64,000 bases of DNA from BOG-931 sp963761525 (GTDB lineage: Bacteria; Pseudomonadota; Alphaproteobacteria; Rhizobiales; Xanthobacteraceae), in the NCBI GenBank assembly GCA_963761525.1, contig CAVXHG010000006.1, forward strand, positions 1-64,000, given 5' to 3'. The notes beneath the pieces were generated by a model. The model saw only the letters and a program-made list of their open reading frames with translations, searched no databases and was not told where the DNA came from. The translations under genes were made by a program, and so were the position numbers. Of this stretch, positions 17,334 to 26,371 are shown piece after piece (position 1 is the first letter of the stretch; every line of letters starts with the position of its first letter).

Positions 17334-18247
17334 GTTCCGTCCGCCATTTTCTCGACCTCATCGATGTGCCGGCAACCGACTTGCGGGCGATCCTCGAAGC
17401 GGCGCGCGCCATCAAGGCCAAGGGTCAGAATGCCGGACGCCCGTTGGCCGGCAAGACGCTGGCGATGGTGTTCGAGCGTCCCTCGACACGAACCCGCGTG
17501 TCGTTTGAAGTTGCGATGCGGCAGCTTGGCGGGGATGCGCTGCTGCTGACCGCCGAGGAAATGCAACTCGGCCGCGGCGAGACGCTCGCCGACACTGCCC
17601 GCGTACTGTCGCGCTACGTCGACGCCATCATGATCCGCATGCTCGACCAGGACGCCGTGGCGGAACTGGCGCGGCATGCCAGCATACCGGTGATCAACGG
17701 ATTAACGCGGCGCTCGCATCCGTGCCAAGTCATGGCCGACGTCATGACGTTCGAAGAGCATCGTGGGCCGATCCGTGGCCGCACCGTCGCCTGGACGGGT
17801 GACGCCAACAACGTGCTGACCTCGTGGATGCACGCCGCCGCCCAGTTCCAGTTTGACCTGCGGATCGCCGCGCCGACGGAACTCGCGCCAAAGAAGTGGT
17901 TGCTCGATTGGATGAAGTCATCGAGAGCGCCGATCCGGATCGGTACCGATCCGGAGGAGGCAGTGAAAGACGCGGATTGCGTCGTTACCGATACCTGGGT
18001 TTCGATGGGCGATCGCAATGGCCCACGCCGGCATAATCTGCTCAAGGGCTATCAGGTCAACGCGCGGCTGATGTCGCACGCCAAGCCCAACGCTATTTTC
18101 ATGCATTGCCTGCCCGCCCATCGCGGCGAGGAAGTCACCGACGACGTTATCGACGGGCCGCAGTCGGTGGTTTTCGATGAGGCAGAAAACCGCCTGCATG
18201 CGCAAAAGGGAATTTTGACCTGGTGCCTGCAGGCCGACGGCGGCTGA
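17330..18247 (+). CDS. argF: Ornithine carbamoyltransferase
   Basis: 305 residues. Carbamoyl-phosphate-binding motifs FERPSTRTRVSFE and SHPCQVMAD are present, the ornithine-binding side shows WTGDANNVLTSW and WVSMGD, and MHCLPAHRGEEV carries the catalytic Cys loop. These distinguish it from aspartate carbamoyltransferase. It forms citrulline from ornithine and carbamoyl phosphate, next in the pathway after argD, which it overlaps by four bases. hslO follows after about 45 bases. Confidence 0.96.
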   Translation: MSSVRHFLDLIDVPATDLRAILEAARAIKAKGQNAGRPLAGKTLAMVFERPSTRTRVSFEVAMRQLGGDALLLTAEEMQLGRGETLADTARVLSRYVDAIMIRMLDQDAVAELARHASIPVINGLTRRSHPCQVMADVMTFEEHRGPIRGRTVAWTGDANNVLTSWMHAAAQFQFDLRIAAPTELAPKKWLLDWMKSSRAPIRIGTDPEEAVKDADCVVTDTWVSMGDRNGPRRHNLLKGYQVNARLMSHAKPNAIFMHCLPAHRGEEVTDDVIDGPQSVVFDEAENRLHAQKGILTWCLQADGG

Positions 18248-18290
18248 GGGGCACTCTCACAATTTCCTGTTCATCGCCTATATTTGCCCG

Positions 18291-19307
18291 ATGAATGACC
18301 CCGACACCGCCAGTCCAGTTCGCGCGCCGGCGCAGGTGACCCGCGACGACACGATTTTGCCGTTCGCCGTGAAGGCGCTCGACCTGCGCGGCCGTATCGT
18401 GCGGCTCGGCCCGGCTGTCGATACCATCCTGTCGAGCCATGACTACCCTCCGCCGGTGGCAAAACTGCTCGGCGAGGCCATCGTGCTGACGGTGATGTTG
18501 GGTGCGGCGCTCAAGTTTGAAGGCCGGTTTATTCTCCAGACCCAGAGCGACGGTCCGGTGCGCATGCTCGTGGTGGACTTCACCACACCCGGCAAAGTGC
18601 GCGCTTGTGCGCGGTTCGACGCCGATCGCGTCGCCGCCGCCATCGCGGCTAACGACGTGGCGCCGGGCAAGCTGCTCGGGCGCGGACACCTCGCCATGAC
18701 CATCGACCAAGGCCCGGAAATGAGCCGCTATCAGGGGCTGGTGCAGCTTGAGAGCGGCGACCTCGAGCAGGCTGCGCACGAATATTTCTTGCGCTCCGAG
18801 CAAATTCCAACCCGCGTCCGCCTCGCAGTCGGCGAAGAATTCCGCAGCGGCAACGGCGGCCGCCGGCACTGGCGCGCCGGCGGCATTCTGCTGCAATTCC
18901 TGCCGAAGTCGGTCGAGCGCGCTAGACAGGCCGACCTCGATCCAGGCGATGCGCCGCCCGGCACCGCCGTGCACGCCGTCCCCGAAGACGAAGCCTGGAT
19001 CGAAGGCCGCTCGCTGATCGAAACTGTCGATGATATCGAGTTACTCGATACGGATTTATCCAGCGAGCGCCTCGCGTACCGCCTGTTTCACGAACGCGGC
19101 GTGCATGTATTTGAGCCGACACTGATCGACGCAAAGTGCTCGTGCTCGCGGCACAGCGTCGAGAGCATGCTGAAGAGCTTTTCCGAGCAGGACCGCGCCG
19201 ACATGGTCGAGGATGGCCGCATTAAGGTGACCTGCGAGTTTTGCAGTTCGACCTACGTGTTTGATCCCGACGAGATCGTAGCAACGAGCGCTGCTGCCTC
19301 GACATAA
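18291..19307 (+). CDS. hslO: Redox-regulated chaperone Hsp33
   Basis: 338 residues. The C-terminal zinc switch is intact: Cys283-x-Cys285 (DAKCSCSRHS) and Cys315-x-x-Cys318 (VTCEFCSSTY). Upon oxidation these cysteines release zinc and form disulfides, activating the holdase. The N-terminal domain carries VKALDLRGRIVRLGPAVD and the middle LGRGHLAMTIDQGPE, typical of Hsp33. Location after argD-argF is the common arrangement in related genera. Cytoplasmic. Confidence 0.95.
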   Translation: MNDPDTASPVRAPAQVTRDDTILPFAVKALDLRGRIVRLGPAVDTILSSHDYPPPVAKLLGEAIVLTVMLGAALKFEGRFILQTQSDGPVRMLVVDFTTPGKVRACARFDADRVAAAIAANDVAPGKLLGRGHLAMTIDQGPEMSRYQGLVQLESGDLEQAAHEYFLRSEQIPTRVRLAVGEEFRSGNGGRRHWRAGGILLQFLPKSVERARQADLDPGDAPPGTAVHAVPEDEAWIEGRSLIETVDDIELLDTDLSSERLAYRLFHERGVHVFEPTLIDAKCSCSRHSVESMLKSFSEQDRADMVEDGRIKVTCEFCSSTYVFDPDEIVATSAAAST

Positions 19308-19311
19308 GAAA

Positions 19312-19773
19312 TCAGAAGCGGCGCGGACCAAACAAATCGAACAGCGGGCCACCGGCTTGCCGTTGCGGTTCCTGGGCGTAGCCAAGCGCCAGCGAATATT
19401 CCTGATCCTGCCGCCGCCCGGCAGCATTTTCCTTATGGGTTTGGTTAAGCGCCGATTTTTGCCGCTGGTTTCGATCAGGCAACCGCGGCTTCGCCGCAGC
19501 GAGCCGCGCCGGGGCAACACCCGCCATTTGCAGCGTAGTCTCTTTATGACCGGTGATAGACTCTGACGGTCCAGTTTGCTGCCCGGTTTGTTTGTCTGTT
19601 GCGGCGGCTTGTTTGTTATCAAGGGCCGAAGCTTGGGCGACAGCGGGGTACGGATACGGCCGGTGGTGTACCCGCTCTGTCATGCCAGACGACAGCACAG
19701 TGTTCAAAAGCATCATGAGAGCGAACAAAGTCGCCACCATGGTGGTGAAATAGCCGAGCAATATGGCCGCCAT
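19312..19773 (-). CDS. Small single-pass membrane protein, paralogue A
   Basis: 153 residues: an N-terminal membrane helix (AAILLGYFTTMVATLFALMMLLN), a low-complexity polar middle rich in Gln, Ala and Thr, and a C-terminal motif RRQDQEYSLALGYAQEPQRQ. No known family. A paralogue with the same helix and C-terminal motif is at 20214-20679 (AVILLSYFSTMVTVLAVLM; RRQDQEYATAMGYAPEP). The repeated motif suggests a conserved short function at the C-terminus, presumably cytoplasmic or periplasmic depending on helix orientation. Convergent with hslO. Confidence 0.7.
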   Translation of the reverse strand: MAAILLGYFTTMVATLFALMMLLNTVLSSGMTERVHHRPYPYPAVAQASALDNKQAAATDKQTGQQTGPSESITGHKETTLQMAGVAPARLAAAKPRLPDRNQRQKSALNQTHKENAAGRRQDQEYSLALGYAQEPQRQAGGPLFDLFGPRRF

Positions 19774-19868
19774 GGCGGGCTAATGCGCTGTCCCGGCCGG
19801 GGTTCCACCATAAAAATGCGGCGGCTACGCAATATCCCGAGGAATTCAACAAACCCCACGGGAAATTG

Positions 19869-20153
19869 ATGGCAGAAAGGGGCGCGGAGAGTTCCATCAG
19901 CAAAATTTTGCTTGGCGTTATCACGGCGGCGCTTTGGTTTGTGCTTTCACAGACCGCCAATGCGGAGCGCTTTTGTAATCAAGTCTGCGACAACGGGAAC
20001 TGCATCTCAAAATGTATCGATCATCCTGACACTTCAGTGATCGTCCGCGATCGCGATCAATATCGCGACGAACGCGGCCCAGGCGTTGACGCTCATGCGC
20101 CGGGCGTAAACATCGACGTCGGTCATCAATCGACAATTCGACTGAAGTCTTAA
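19869..20153 (+). CDS. Small secreted four-cysteine protein
   Basis: 94 residues from ATG 19869. A signal peptide (core ILLGVITAALWFVLS, cleavage near ANA) is followed by a short mature protein. This has four cysteines spaced C-x3-C-x4-C-x3-C (FCNQVCDNGNCISKC), then a polar His/Asp-rich tail (HPDTSVIVRDRDQYRDERG). No family recognised. The spacing could form two disulfides or a metal site. It lies between the two paralogous membrane-protein genes and is divergent from paralogue A. Confidence 0.62.
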   Translation: MAERGAESSISKILLGVITAALWFVLSQTANAERFCNQVCDNGNCISKCIDHPDTSVIVRDRDQYRDERGPGVDAHAPGVNIDVGHQSTIRLKS

Positions 20154-20213
20154 ACTTGATGCGCGAGCTCGCTCGGCGGACTCGCGCTCTTGTTTTGATT
20201 TTAGCTGCCGAGC

Positions 20214-20679
20214 CTAGAAACCGTGCGACCCGATCGTGCCAAAGATCCGAGCTGCGGCCAATTGCTCGCGGGGCTCCGGCGCGTAGCCCATCGCCGTGGC
20301 GTACTCCTGATCTTGTCGGCGGACGGCAATGCGTTCCTTACGCCGTTGATCGCGCGCGACGCGAACCGGCTTGGTCCTTTGCTCGAAGGCCTGCTGGGTT
20401 GCTCGCTGCGGAGCCGGCTCGCCGCTGTCGGCCATTGGCCGAATTGGAGTTGGCTGAGGCTTGATGGGTGACCGGCGATATCTGGGCAACCTGTTGCGGT
20501 TTTGGGGCGGCTGCAGAGCCGTTCCCAGGCGCAATTGTCTGAGTATAAGCCACTCTTAGATGGGCTTGCGCTCGTGCCGGATGAAATGCCGATGCCCCGA
20601 GAACGCCATTCAACAAGACCATAAGGACGGCCAGCACCGTCACCATCGTACTGAAATAACTCAACAAAATAACCGCCAT
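20214..20679 (-). CDS. Small single-pass membrane protein, paralogue B (one-base frame disruption)
   Basis: Start ATG 20679 gives the membrane helix AVILLSYFSTMVTVLAVLMVLL and a polar middle to about PVTHQ. The paralogue-like C-terminus (RRQDQEYATAMGYAPEPREQ) is one base out of frame and stops at 20216-20214. Removing one base in about 20440-20475 yields 154 residues, against 153 in paralogue A. So the pair is a duplication, and this copy carries a single-base insertion, real or artefactual. Confidence 0.65.
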
Positions 20680-21065
20680 AGGGCACTGCCAACGCTGATT
20701 ACACTGAAGTATCAAGCCTCCCCTGACACCTCGAAGTGGTGCGGCTTCAGACTAATAACAAAATCCGCAACAGTGTTATGACTGCCGTAGAGGCAAGACA
20801 TCCCCAGCGTAGAAATCGACATGACTTGCGAAAGATAGGTTGCACACCGGAGTAATCAATACCGGGCAGAGCGGGGGCGCGCTCCAGCTGGTGTGCTTTG
20901 CGCAAACCCGTAGAAGGCGGTTAGCGGGACACCGGAGGGGGCCGTGAATAACGAGACTCCAGTGGATAATCCAAGCGCTGCCAGCTTTGCATCACGAATT
21001 ATCGCTTGAGCGGCTGTACACTCCGGTAGGATTTCTGTGGGGAAGGTCTCGGAAAGGGGCACCGC
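20680..21065. other. Intergenic region before the bactofilin gene
   Basis: 386 bases between the divergent paralogue B and bactofilin genes. No plausible frame, no tRNA-like fold and no clear repeat seen. It presumably contains both promoters. Confidence 0.5.
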
Positions 21066-21527
21066 ATGTCGTCGGTTGAGGAATTAAAGCCGGGCGCGAG
21101 CAAGCTTTACATTGGGGAAGGCGTCACGATCAAAGGCGAGATCAGCGTGCCTGACACCTTGGTTGTCTACGGGACCCTGGAGGGCGACGTGTCAGCCGGC
21201 AATCTGGTCGTCGGCGAAACCGGTGTCATCAAGGGGCGCGTCGTCGTTGCACAAAACGCGGAGATCTCCGGCAAGGTATTCGATCGGCTGAACGTGAAAG
21301 CGCTGATGATCCTGCGCTCGACCAGCCGTGTCGACGCCAATGTCAGCTACGGCATGCTGCAGATCGAGCAAGGCGCGACTCTCATCGGCGGTATTTCCTC
21401 GAGCGATTATCGGCCTGAGCAACGCCAAGTGAAGCCCGAGCCCGCCCGGCAGGAACAGAAACCGGCTCTTGGGAACGGCGTACGGATGCCTCGGCAGCCC
21501 GATATTGCGGCGATCGACCAGCCGTAA
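21066..21527 (+). CDS. Bactofilin (polymerising cytoskeletal protein)
   Basis: 153 residues. The central bactofilin domain (about residues 15-110) shows the regular beta-helix repeats with alternating Gly and hydrophobics: IGEGVTIKGEISVPDTLVVY, GTLEGDVSAGNLVVGETGVI, AEISGKVFDRLNVKALMILR. It is flanked by a short N-terminal tail and a Pro/Gln-rich disordered C-terminus, as usual. Bactofilins form nucleotide-free filaments that localise cell-envelope enzymes. Single gene, convergent with apaG. Confidence 0.9.
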   Translation: MSSVEELKPGASKLYIGEGVTIKGEISVPDTLVVYGTLEGDVSAGNLVVGETGVIKGRVVVAQNAEISGKVFDRLNVKALMILRSTSRVDANVSYGMLQIEQGATLIGGISSSDYRPEQRQVKPEPARQEQKPALGNGVRMPRQPDIAAIDQP

Positions 21528-21578
21528 ATCCGGTCTTTCCCAGCGCTAACGCCAATTGGCCGTAGCTATCGTTATTGG

Positions 21579-21602
21579 TCGGCGCCGCTACCACGGCGCC
21601 GA
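21579..21602 (+). terminator. Bidirectional hairpin between bactofilin and apaG
   Basis: Perfect 9-base arms TCGGCGCCG (21579-21587) and CGGCGCCGA (21594-21602) around a 6-base loop, followed by TTTCAGTTT. It sits between two convergent stops. Confidence 0.72.
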
Positions 21603-21604
21603 TT

Positions 21605-21997
21605 TCAGTTTAACGTGCGCTTGGCTTCGGTGCTGTCGAGAGAGAAAGCCGGCACATCAATGTCAAAATGTTCGCCGGTGCTGCTGATCATGCCGTAAGT
21701 GCCAGCCATAAATCCCGACGGCGTCTGCAATGGCACACCGCTGGTATATTCATAAGATTCGCCGGCCTTCAGCACCGGCTCTTCGCCGACTACTCCGGCG
21801 CCGCGTACTTCCTGCAGCCTTCCATTGGCGTCGGTGATACGCCAATGCCGGGTCTTGAGCTGGACCGTCTCGTCACTGCTGTTGGTGATCGAAATAGTGT
21901 AGGCCCAGAAAAAATAATTATTCTCCGGCGACGAACGGTCAGCGACAAACCGCGGCTTCACCACCACTTCGATATTGCGGGTGACCGCCCGATACAT
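21605..21997 (-). CDS. apaG: ApaG family protein
   Basis: 130 residues from ATG 21997 (MYRAVTRNIEVVVKPRFVAD), the size and start normal for ApaG; the frame is open further upstream without a better start. The FN3-like beta-sandwich family signature is clear in YFFWAYTISITNSSDETVQL, RHWRITDANGRLQEVRGAGV and FMAGTYGM. ApaG was named from the cobalt-resistance/ApaH locus; its biochemical role is not settled. Gene location near hslO and metZ is typical of Bradyrhizobium relatives. Confidence 0.9.
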   Translation of the reverse strand: MYRAVTRNIEVVVKPRFVADRSSPENNYFFWAYTISITNSSDETVQLKTRHWRITDANGRLQEVRGAGVVGEEPVLKAGESYEYTSGVPLQTPSGFMAGTYGMISSTGEHFDIDVPAFSLDSTEAKRTLN

Positions 21998-22163
21998 GCT
22001 GATTGTTCCGCCTGCTGTAGACATTGCCTGACTGAACCGCTCCGGCGGCATCGCCGATTCCACGTATAAGTGAATAGCCTTGTCGCCGTTGTTGCAATAA
22101 CCGTGCTGCGGGGCAAGCCTACGGTATTGCTTCGGCTGATTTGCGCCGTCGTGACAGGTGAAA

Positions 22164-23379
22164 ATGGTTGCAGATCTGCAAATCGTCAGGTCCCCGGCGC
22201 CGCTTGCGCCTGCGCCGCAGCCGGCACCCGTGGCCGAGCGCGATCTTCGGCTCGATCTGTTTCGTGGCGTAGCGCTGTGGGGCATCTTTCTCGATCACAT
22301 CCCCGAAAACATCGTGAACTGGCTTACGATCCGCAATTATGGATTTTCCGACGCCACCGAAATCTTCATTTTCATTTCCGGTTACACCGCCGCGTTCGTT
22401 TACGGCCGTGCCATGCGCGAGCGGGGCTTCGTGGTGGCGAGCGCGCGCATCCTGAGGCGCGCGTGGCAAATCTACGTCGCGCACATTTTCCTGTTCACGA
22501 TTTTTCTGGCCGAGATCGCCTACGTCGCGGGAACATTCGACAACCCGCTCTACGCCGAGGAAATGCGAAATCCTGGATTTCCTCAAACAGCCGGACGTTA
22601 CGATCTTCGAAGCGCTCATCCTGAAATTCAAGCCCGTCAACATGGACGTGTTGCCGCTTTACATCGTGCTGCTGGTGCTGTTTCCGCCGATGCTGTTCGT
22701 GCTGCTCAGGCGACCGACACTCGCGCTCGCTGGCTCGGCGCTGGTCTATGTGCTGACCTGGAGTTTCGACTTCAATCTGCCGGCCTATCCGAACGGCGTG
22801 TGGTTCTTCAATCCATTCGCGTGGCAATTGCTGTTCGTCTTCGGCGCATGGTGCGCGCTTGGTGGTGCGCACCGGCTCAGTCCCGTGCTGCGCTCACCCA
22901 TTATTTTGGCCGTCGCCATCGCCTATCTGGTGTTCGCGTTTGCAATCACGCTGACTTGGTACGTCGAGCCTCTTGGACATTTCGTGCCAAGCTGGCTGAG
23001 CGACTGGATGTACCCGATCGACAAGACCAATCTTGACGTCCTGCGCTTTGCACACTTCCTCGCCCTTGCGACAATAACGGTGCGGTTTGTACCGCGCGAC
23101 TGGCCGGGCCTCCGATCGCCGATCCTGCAACCTGCGATACGCTGCGGTCAGCACTCACTTGAGATATTCTGCCTAGGCGTATTCCTCGCCTTCGCGGCTC
23201 AGTTCGTCATCAGCGAATATTCCGGGGGTCCGCTGATCCAGGTGGCTATTAGCCTCATTGGAATAATGATCATGGTGGCCGTCGCAAATCTGATATCGTG
23301 GTACAAGGTTATAGAAGGGCGAAGCCCCTCATCGCGCGTCAAAACACCCGACGCCGACCTCGCGGGAGGCGAGGCATGA
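22164..23379 (+). CDS. opgC: OpgC-type membrane acyltransferase (one-base frame disruption)
   Basis: The protein starts RDLRLDLFRGVALWGIFLDH after a short Pro/Ala leader, the OpgC signature around the Arg/Asp/Phe-Arg-Gly motif. FGFSD-like and SGYTAAFVYGRAM sequences and about ten membrane helices follow. At about 22562-22566 the frame changes by one base: after YAEEM the true sequence continues EILDFLKQPDVTIFEALILK into NMDVLPLYIVLL. The restored protein is 404 residues. OpgC proteins succinylate periplasmic glucans. The stop overlaps the next start (ATGA), coupling it to two SGNH-hydrolase genes. Confidence 0.85.
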
Positions 23380-24131
23380 CATTGCTGGTGACTATCATCG
23401 CCGCAATTGCACTCATCGACGGCGCTGCCGCGGCAGTTCCGGAGCCGAGTTGCGACGTGCCGCCGTCGTTTCTGGCGAGCGACAACGATCTGGGGCGCGC
23501 CCTGAAGGAAGTGAAGAGCCGCCAGCGGCTGGATATCAGCGTGATCGGAACCGGATCATCGTCCTTGCCCGGCCCCGACGGAGCACGCTTCGCTTATCCC
23601 GCACAACTCGAACAAGCCCTGCGAAAAAACCTGCCGGGCATTACCGTTAAGGTAACCGCGCACATTGAGCCGCGGGCGACGACGGCCGAAATGGGCAAGG
23701 ATCTGCCGAAAATCCTTGCTGACGATCAGCCTTCTTTGGTGATCTGGCAGGCCGGAACCGCCGATGCCATGACCAGCGTGGAGCCGGAGGACTTTCACAA
23801 CAGCCTCGACGACGGTGTTGCCACCATCGAAAACGGCAACGCCGACGTCGTTCTGATGAATATGCAATACAGCCCGCGCACGGAATCGATGATGGATGTT
23901 TCGGGCTACGCCGACATCATGCATTTTGTTGCGCAGCAACATAGCGCGCTGTTGTTTGATCGGCTCGGAATCATGCGGAGCTGGAATGAAAGCGGCACCT
24001 TCGACCTCTATGCCACCACAAAGAACTATGATATGGCCCGACGTGTTCATGAGTGCATTGGGCGGGCCTTAGCGTCTCAGATCATCAGTGCATCGCATCT
24101 GGACGCTGTGAGAATGCAGACGACGCGTTAA
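23376..24131 (+). CDS. SGNH-hydrolase-like exported protein, probably catalytically degenerate
   Basis: 251 residues with a signal peptide (LLVTIIAAIALIDGAAAA). Block I is ISVIGTGSSSLPG and block III WQAGTADAM, where the usual Asn is missing. Aligned by eye with the following gene, its C-terminal block reads TTKNYDMA where the neighbour has the catalytic DGLHMND, so both the Asp and His of the triad are lost. A non-catalytic binding or partner role is plausible. It is coupled to opgC (ATGA) and to the next gene (TAATG). Confidence 0.65.
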   Translation: MTLLVTIIAAIALIDGAAAAVPEPSCDVPPSFLASDNDLGRALKEVKSRQRLDISVIGTGSSSLPGPDGARFAYPAQLEQALRKNLPGITVKVTAHIEPRATTAEMGKDLPKILADDQPSLVIWQAGTADAMTSVEPEDFHNSLDDGVATIENGNADVVLMNMQYSPRTESMMDVSGYADIMHFVAQQHSALLFDRLGIMRSWNESGTFDLYATTKNYDMARRVHECIGRALASQIISASHLDAVRMQTTR

Positions 24132-25004
24132 TGTCTCCTCAAAGATCAAAAGTTTTTGCCTGCCTGACGCGGGCTGGTGTCGCCTCCGCCGTTTTTTCAG
24201 CGGTTGTTGCGGCGCACGCACTGCCGACCGAGCCTGCGCATAATGTCGCACCAGCGCTCGCGGCTCCAGCGCATTCTGCATCGAATCCGGCGCAACCAAT
24301 TTCTTGCAGTGCAACAAACGAATACGCGCACCTTGATCGTCCGCTCTTACACACGGCGCGCCGGCTTGCCAGCCGGTGAGCCGCTGACCATTGTCGCGAT
24401 CGGCTCTTCGTCGACAGCAGGAGCTGGCGCGAGCTCCCCGGACGAAAGCTTTCCGAGCCGTCTTGCTGTCGAGCTCAAGAAACGTTTCCCGACGGCTGAC
24501 ATCACTGTGCTCAATCGCGGCGTCAACGGCGAAGAGACCGCGGACATGATGGCGCGGTTCGACAAGGACGTGTTTGCTTCGCATCCGCAACTCGTGCTCT
24601 GGCAAGTCGGAACCAATTCCGTGCTGCGCGATCGGCCATTGCAGCAGCATGCGGAGCAAATGCAGCACGGCATCGATGAGCTCAAGGCGAGCGGCGCAGA
24701 TGTCGTCCTGATCGATCTGCAATATTCGCCGAAGGTCATCGCAGCGTCCGAAACGCCGGACATGGTCGATCAGATCGCGGCGGCCTCAAAAGAAAAGAAT
24801 GTCGATCTGTTCCATCGCTTCGGGCTGATGCGCGACTGGCACGATGTCCAGCACCTGCCGTTCGAAACGTTCGTGTCGACGGACGGCCTGCACATGAACG
24901 ACTGGGGCTACGCCTGCTGGGCAAAGATCATGTCTGGCGCCATCGCCGAGGCAGCGACCCGCCCGGTGGCTTCGGCCGCCGCCCCCGCGCGCTCTTCGCA
25001 CTAA
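24131..25004 (+). CDS. SGNH/GDSL-type hydrolase, exported (one-base frame disruption)
   Basis: Start ATG 24131 overlaps the previous stop. A signal-like segment (ASAVFSAVVAAHA) is followed by a linker to about RRLA; the frame changes by one base near 24370, and the restored protein of 290 residues continues AGEPLTIVAIGSSSTAGAGA. It has block I (IGSSS), block II NRGVNGEE, block III VGTNS and block V DGLHMNDWGY, giving a full Ser/Asp/His set. It may remove or transfer ester groups on periplasmic glycans, by association with the OpgC gene; substrate unproven. Confidence 0.75.
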
Positions 25005-25113
25005 CTGTCCTGCCCGCGAAGGCGGCCATCCGGTAATCTCAGCAGCGGTTTTTCTCAGCACTCATCATTGCCGCGACGGGAGGGTTACTCGCCGCGCGCG
25101 ATAGCGAGACCCA

Positions 25114-26304
25114 TTACACAGCGTCGAGTGCGCCCAGAACGTCCTCAACGATATCGTCGGGGTGTTCGAGCCCGACAGACAGGCGCACCAGCCCATCGGT
25201 GACGCCGATCTCGTCACGCTGCGCGGGCGTCAACCGCTGGTGCGTCGTCGTCGCCGGATGCGTGATCAGGCTCTTGGCATCGCCGAGATTGTTGCTGATG
25301 CGCACGAGCTTGAGCCCGTCCTGAAACCGGAATGCGGCCTTTTTGCCGCCCTTGATTTCGAACGCCACCAGCGTCGAGCCGCCACGCATCTGCTTTTGCA
25401 CCACAGCCGCCTGCGGATGATCCGGCCGACCCGGATAAATCAGGCGCGAAATTTTCGGATGATCGGCAAGCGCCACCGCAACGGTCGCGGCGCTGTCCGT
25501 TTGCCGCCGCACCCGCACCGCCATCGTCTCCAGGCTCTTGAGCAACACCCAGGCATTGAACGGCGATATCGACGGACCGGTCTGACGGATCAGGATGTGG
25601 ATGTTGTCCATGATGAATTTCTTCGATCCCAGCACGACGCCGCCGAGGCAACGCCCTTGCCCGTCGATGTGCTTGGTCGCCGAATAGACGACGCAGTCGG
25701 CGCCAAGGGCGAGCGGCGATTGAAACAGCGGCGTCGCAAACACATTATCGACCACCAGAGTCGCGCCGGCTGCATGCGCGATCTTTGCCACTTCGCCGAT
25801 GTCGATGACATCGAGCGCCGGATTGGTCGGGCTCTCGAGAAAGAACGTCTTGGTGTTCGGCCGCACCGCGTTGCGCCAGGCGTCGAGATTGCAGCCGTCA
25901 ACCAGCGTCGAGGTGACGCCGAATCGCGGCAAGTAGTCCTCGATGACATAGCGGCAGGAACCGAACATGGCCTTCGAGCCGACCACGTGATCGCCGGCCT
26001 TGAGCTGGCCAACCAGGGAAATCGTGACGGCGGCCATTCCGGTTGCCGTCGCGCGTGCCGCTTCGGCGCCTTCGAAGGCCGCCATGCGTTGCTCGAACAT
26101 ATCGATCGTCGGATTGGCAAAGCGCGAATACTGGTAGCCCGGATCTTCGCCCTTGAAGCGCGCTTCCGCCTGGGCGGCGCTGTCGTAAACATAGCCCTGG
26201 GTTAGAAACATCGCCTCGGAGGTTTCGCCGAACTGCGAGCGCAGCGTGCCGGAATGGACCAGTCGAGTTTCCGGGCGATAGGTCTTCTTCGTCGGTGCAG
26301 ACAT
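25114..26304 (-). CDS. metZ: O-succinylhomoserine sulfhydrylase
   Basis: 396 residues, start preceded by GGAGG. PLP Cys/Met-metabolism family: YQYSRFANPT near the N-terminus, GSKAMFGSCRY, VVDNVFATPLFQSPLALGAD and the Schiff-base Lys in YSATKHIDGQGR. The N-terminal RPETRLVHSGTLRSQFGETS and overall length fit MetZ, which makes homocysteine directly from O-succinylhomoserine and sulfide. A SAM-II riboswitch and terminator lie in its leader, so it should be shut down by S-adenosylmethionine. Confidence 0.93.
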   Translation of the reverse strand: MSAPTKKTYRPETRLVHSGTLRSQFGETSEAMFLTQGYVYDSAAQAEARFKGEDPGYQYSRFANPTIDMFEQRMAAFEGAEAARATATGMAAVTISLVGQLKAGDHVVGSKAMFGSCRYVIEDYLPRFGVTSTLVDGCNLDAWRNAVRPNTKTFFLESPTNPALDVIDIGEVAKIAHAAGATLVVDNVFATPLFQSPLALGADCVVYSATKHIDGQGRCLGGVVLGSKKFIMDNIHILIRQTGPSISPFNAWVLLKSLETMAVRVRRQTDSAATVAVALADHPKISRLIYPGRPDHPQAAVVQKQMRGGSTLVAFEIKGGKKAAFRFQDGLKLVRISNNLGDAKSLITHPATTTHQRLTPAQRDEIGVTDGLVRLSVGLEHPDDIVEDVLGALDAV

Positions 26305-26322
26305 GTGGGCCTCCGGCCAAAC

Positions 26323-26357
26323 AAAAACCCGGCCGGGAGGAATATCCTCAGGCCGGG
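26323..26357 (-). terminator. Riboswitch-associated terminator in the metZ leader
   Basis: On the minus strand, CCCGGCC (26357-26351) pairs with GGCCGGG (26334-26328) around an inner GAGGA/TCCTC stem, followed by TTTTT (26327-26323). The 5' arm could instead pair with the GGCCGGG right after the aptamer, giving mutually exclusive structures. Most SAM-II elements act on translation, so the terminator is notable. Confidence 0.75.
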
Positions 26358-26371
26358 CTCACACATCCCCG

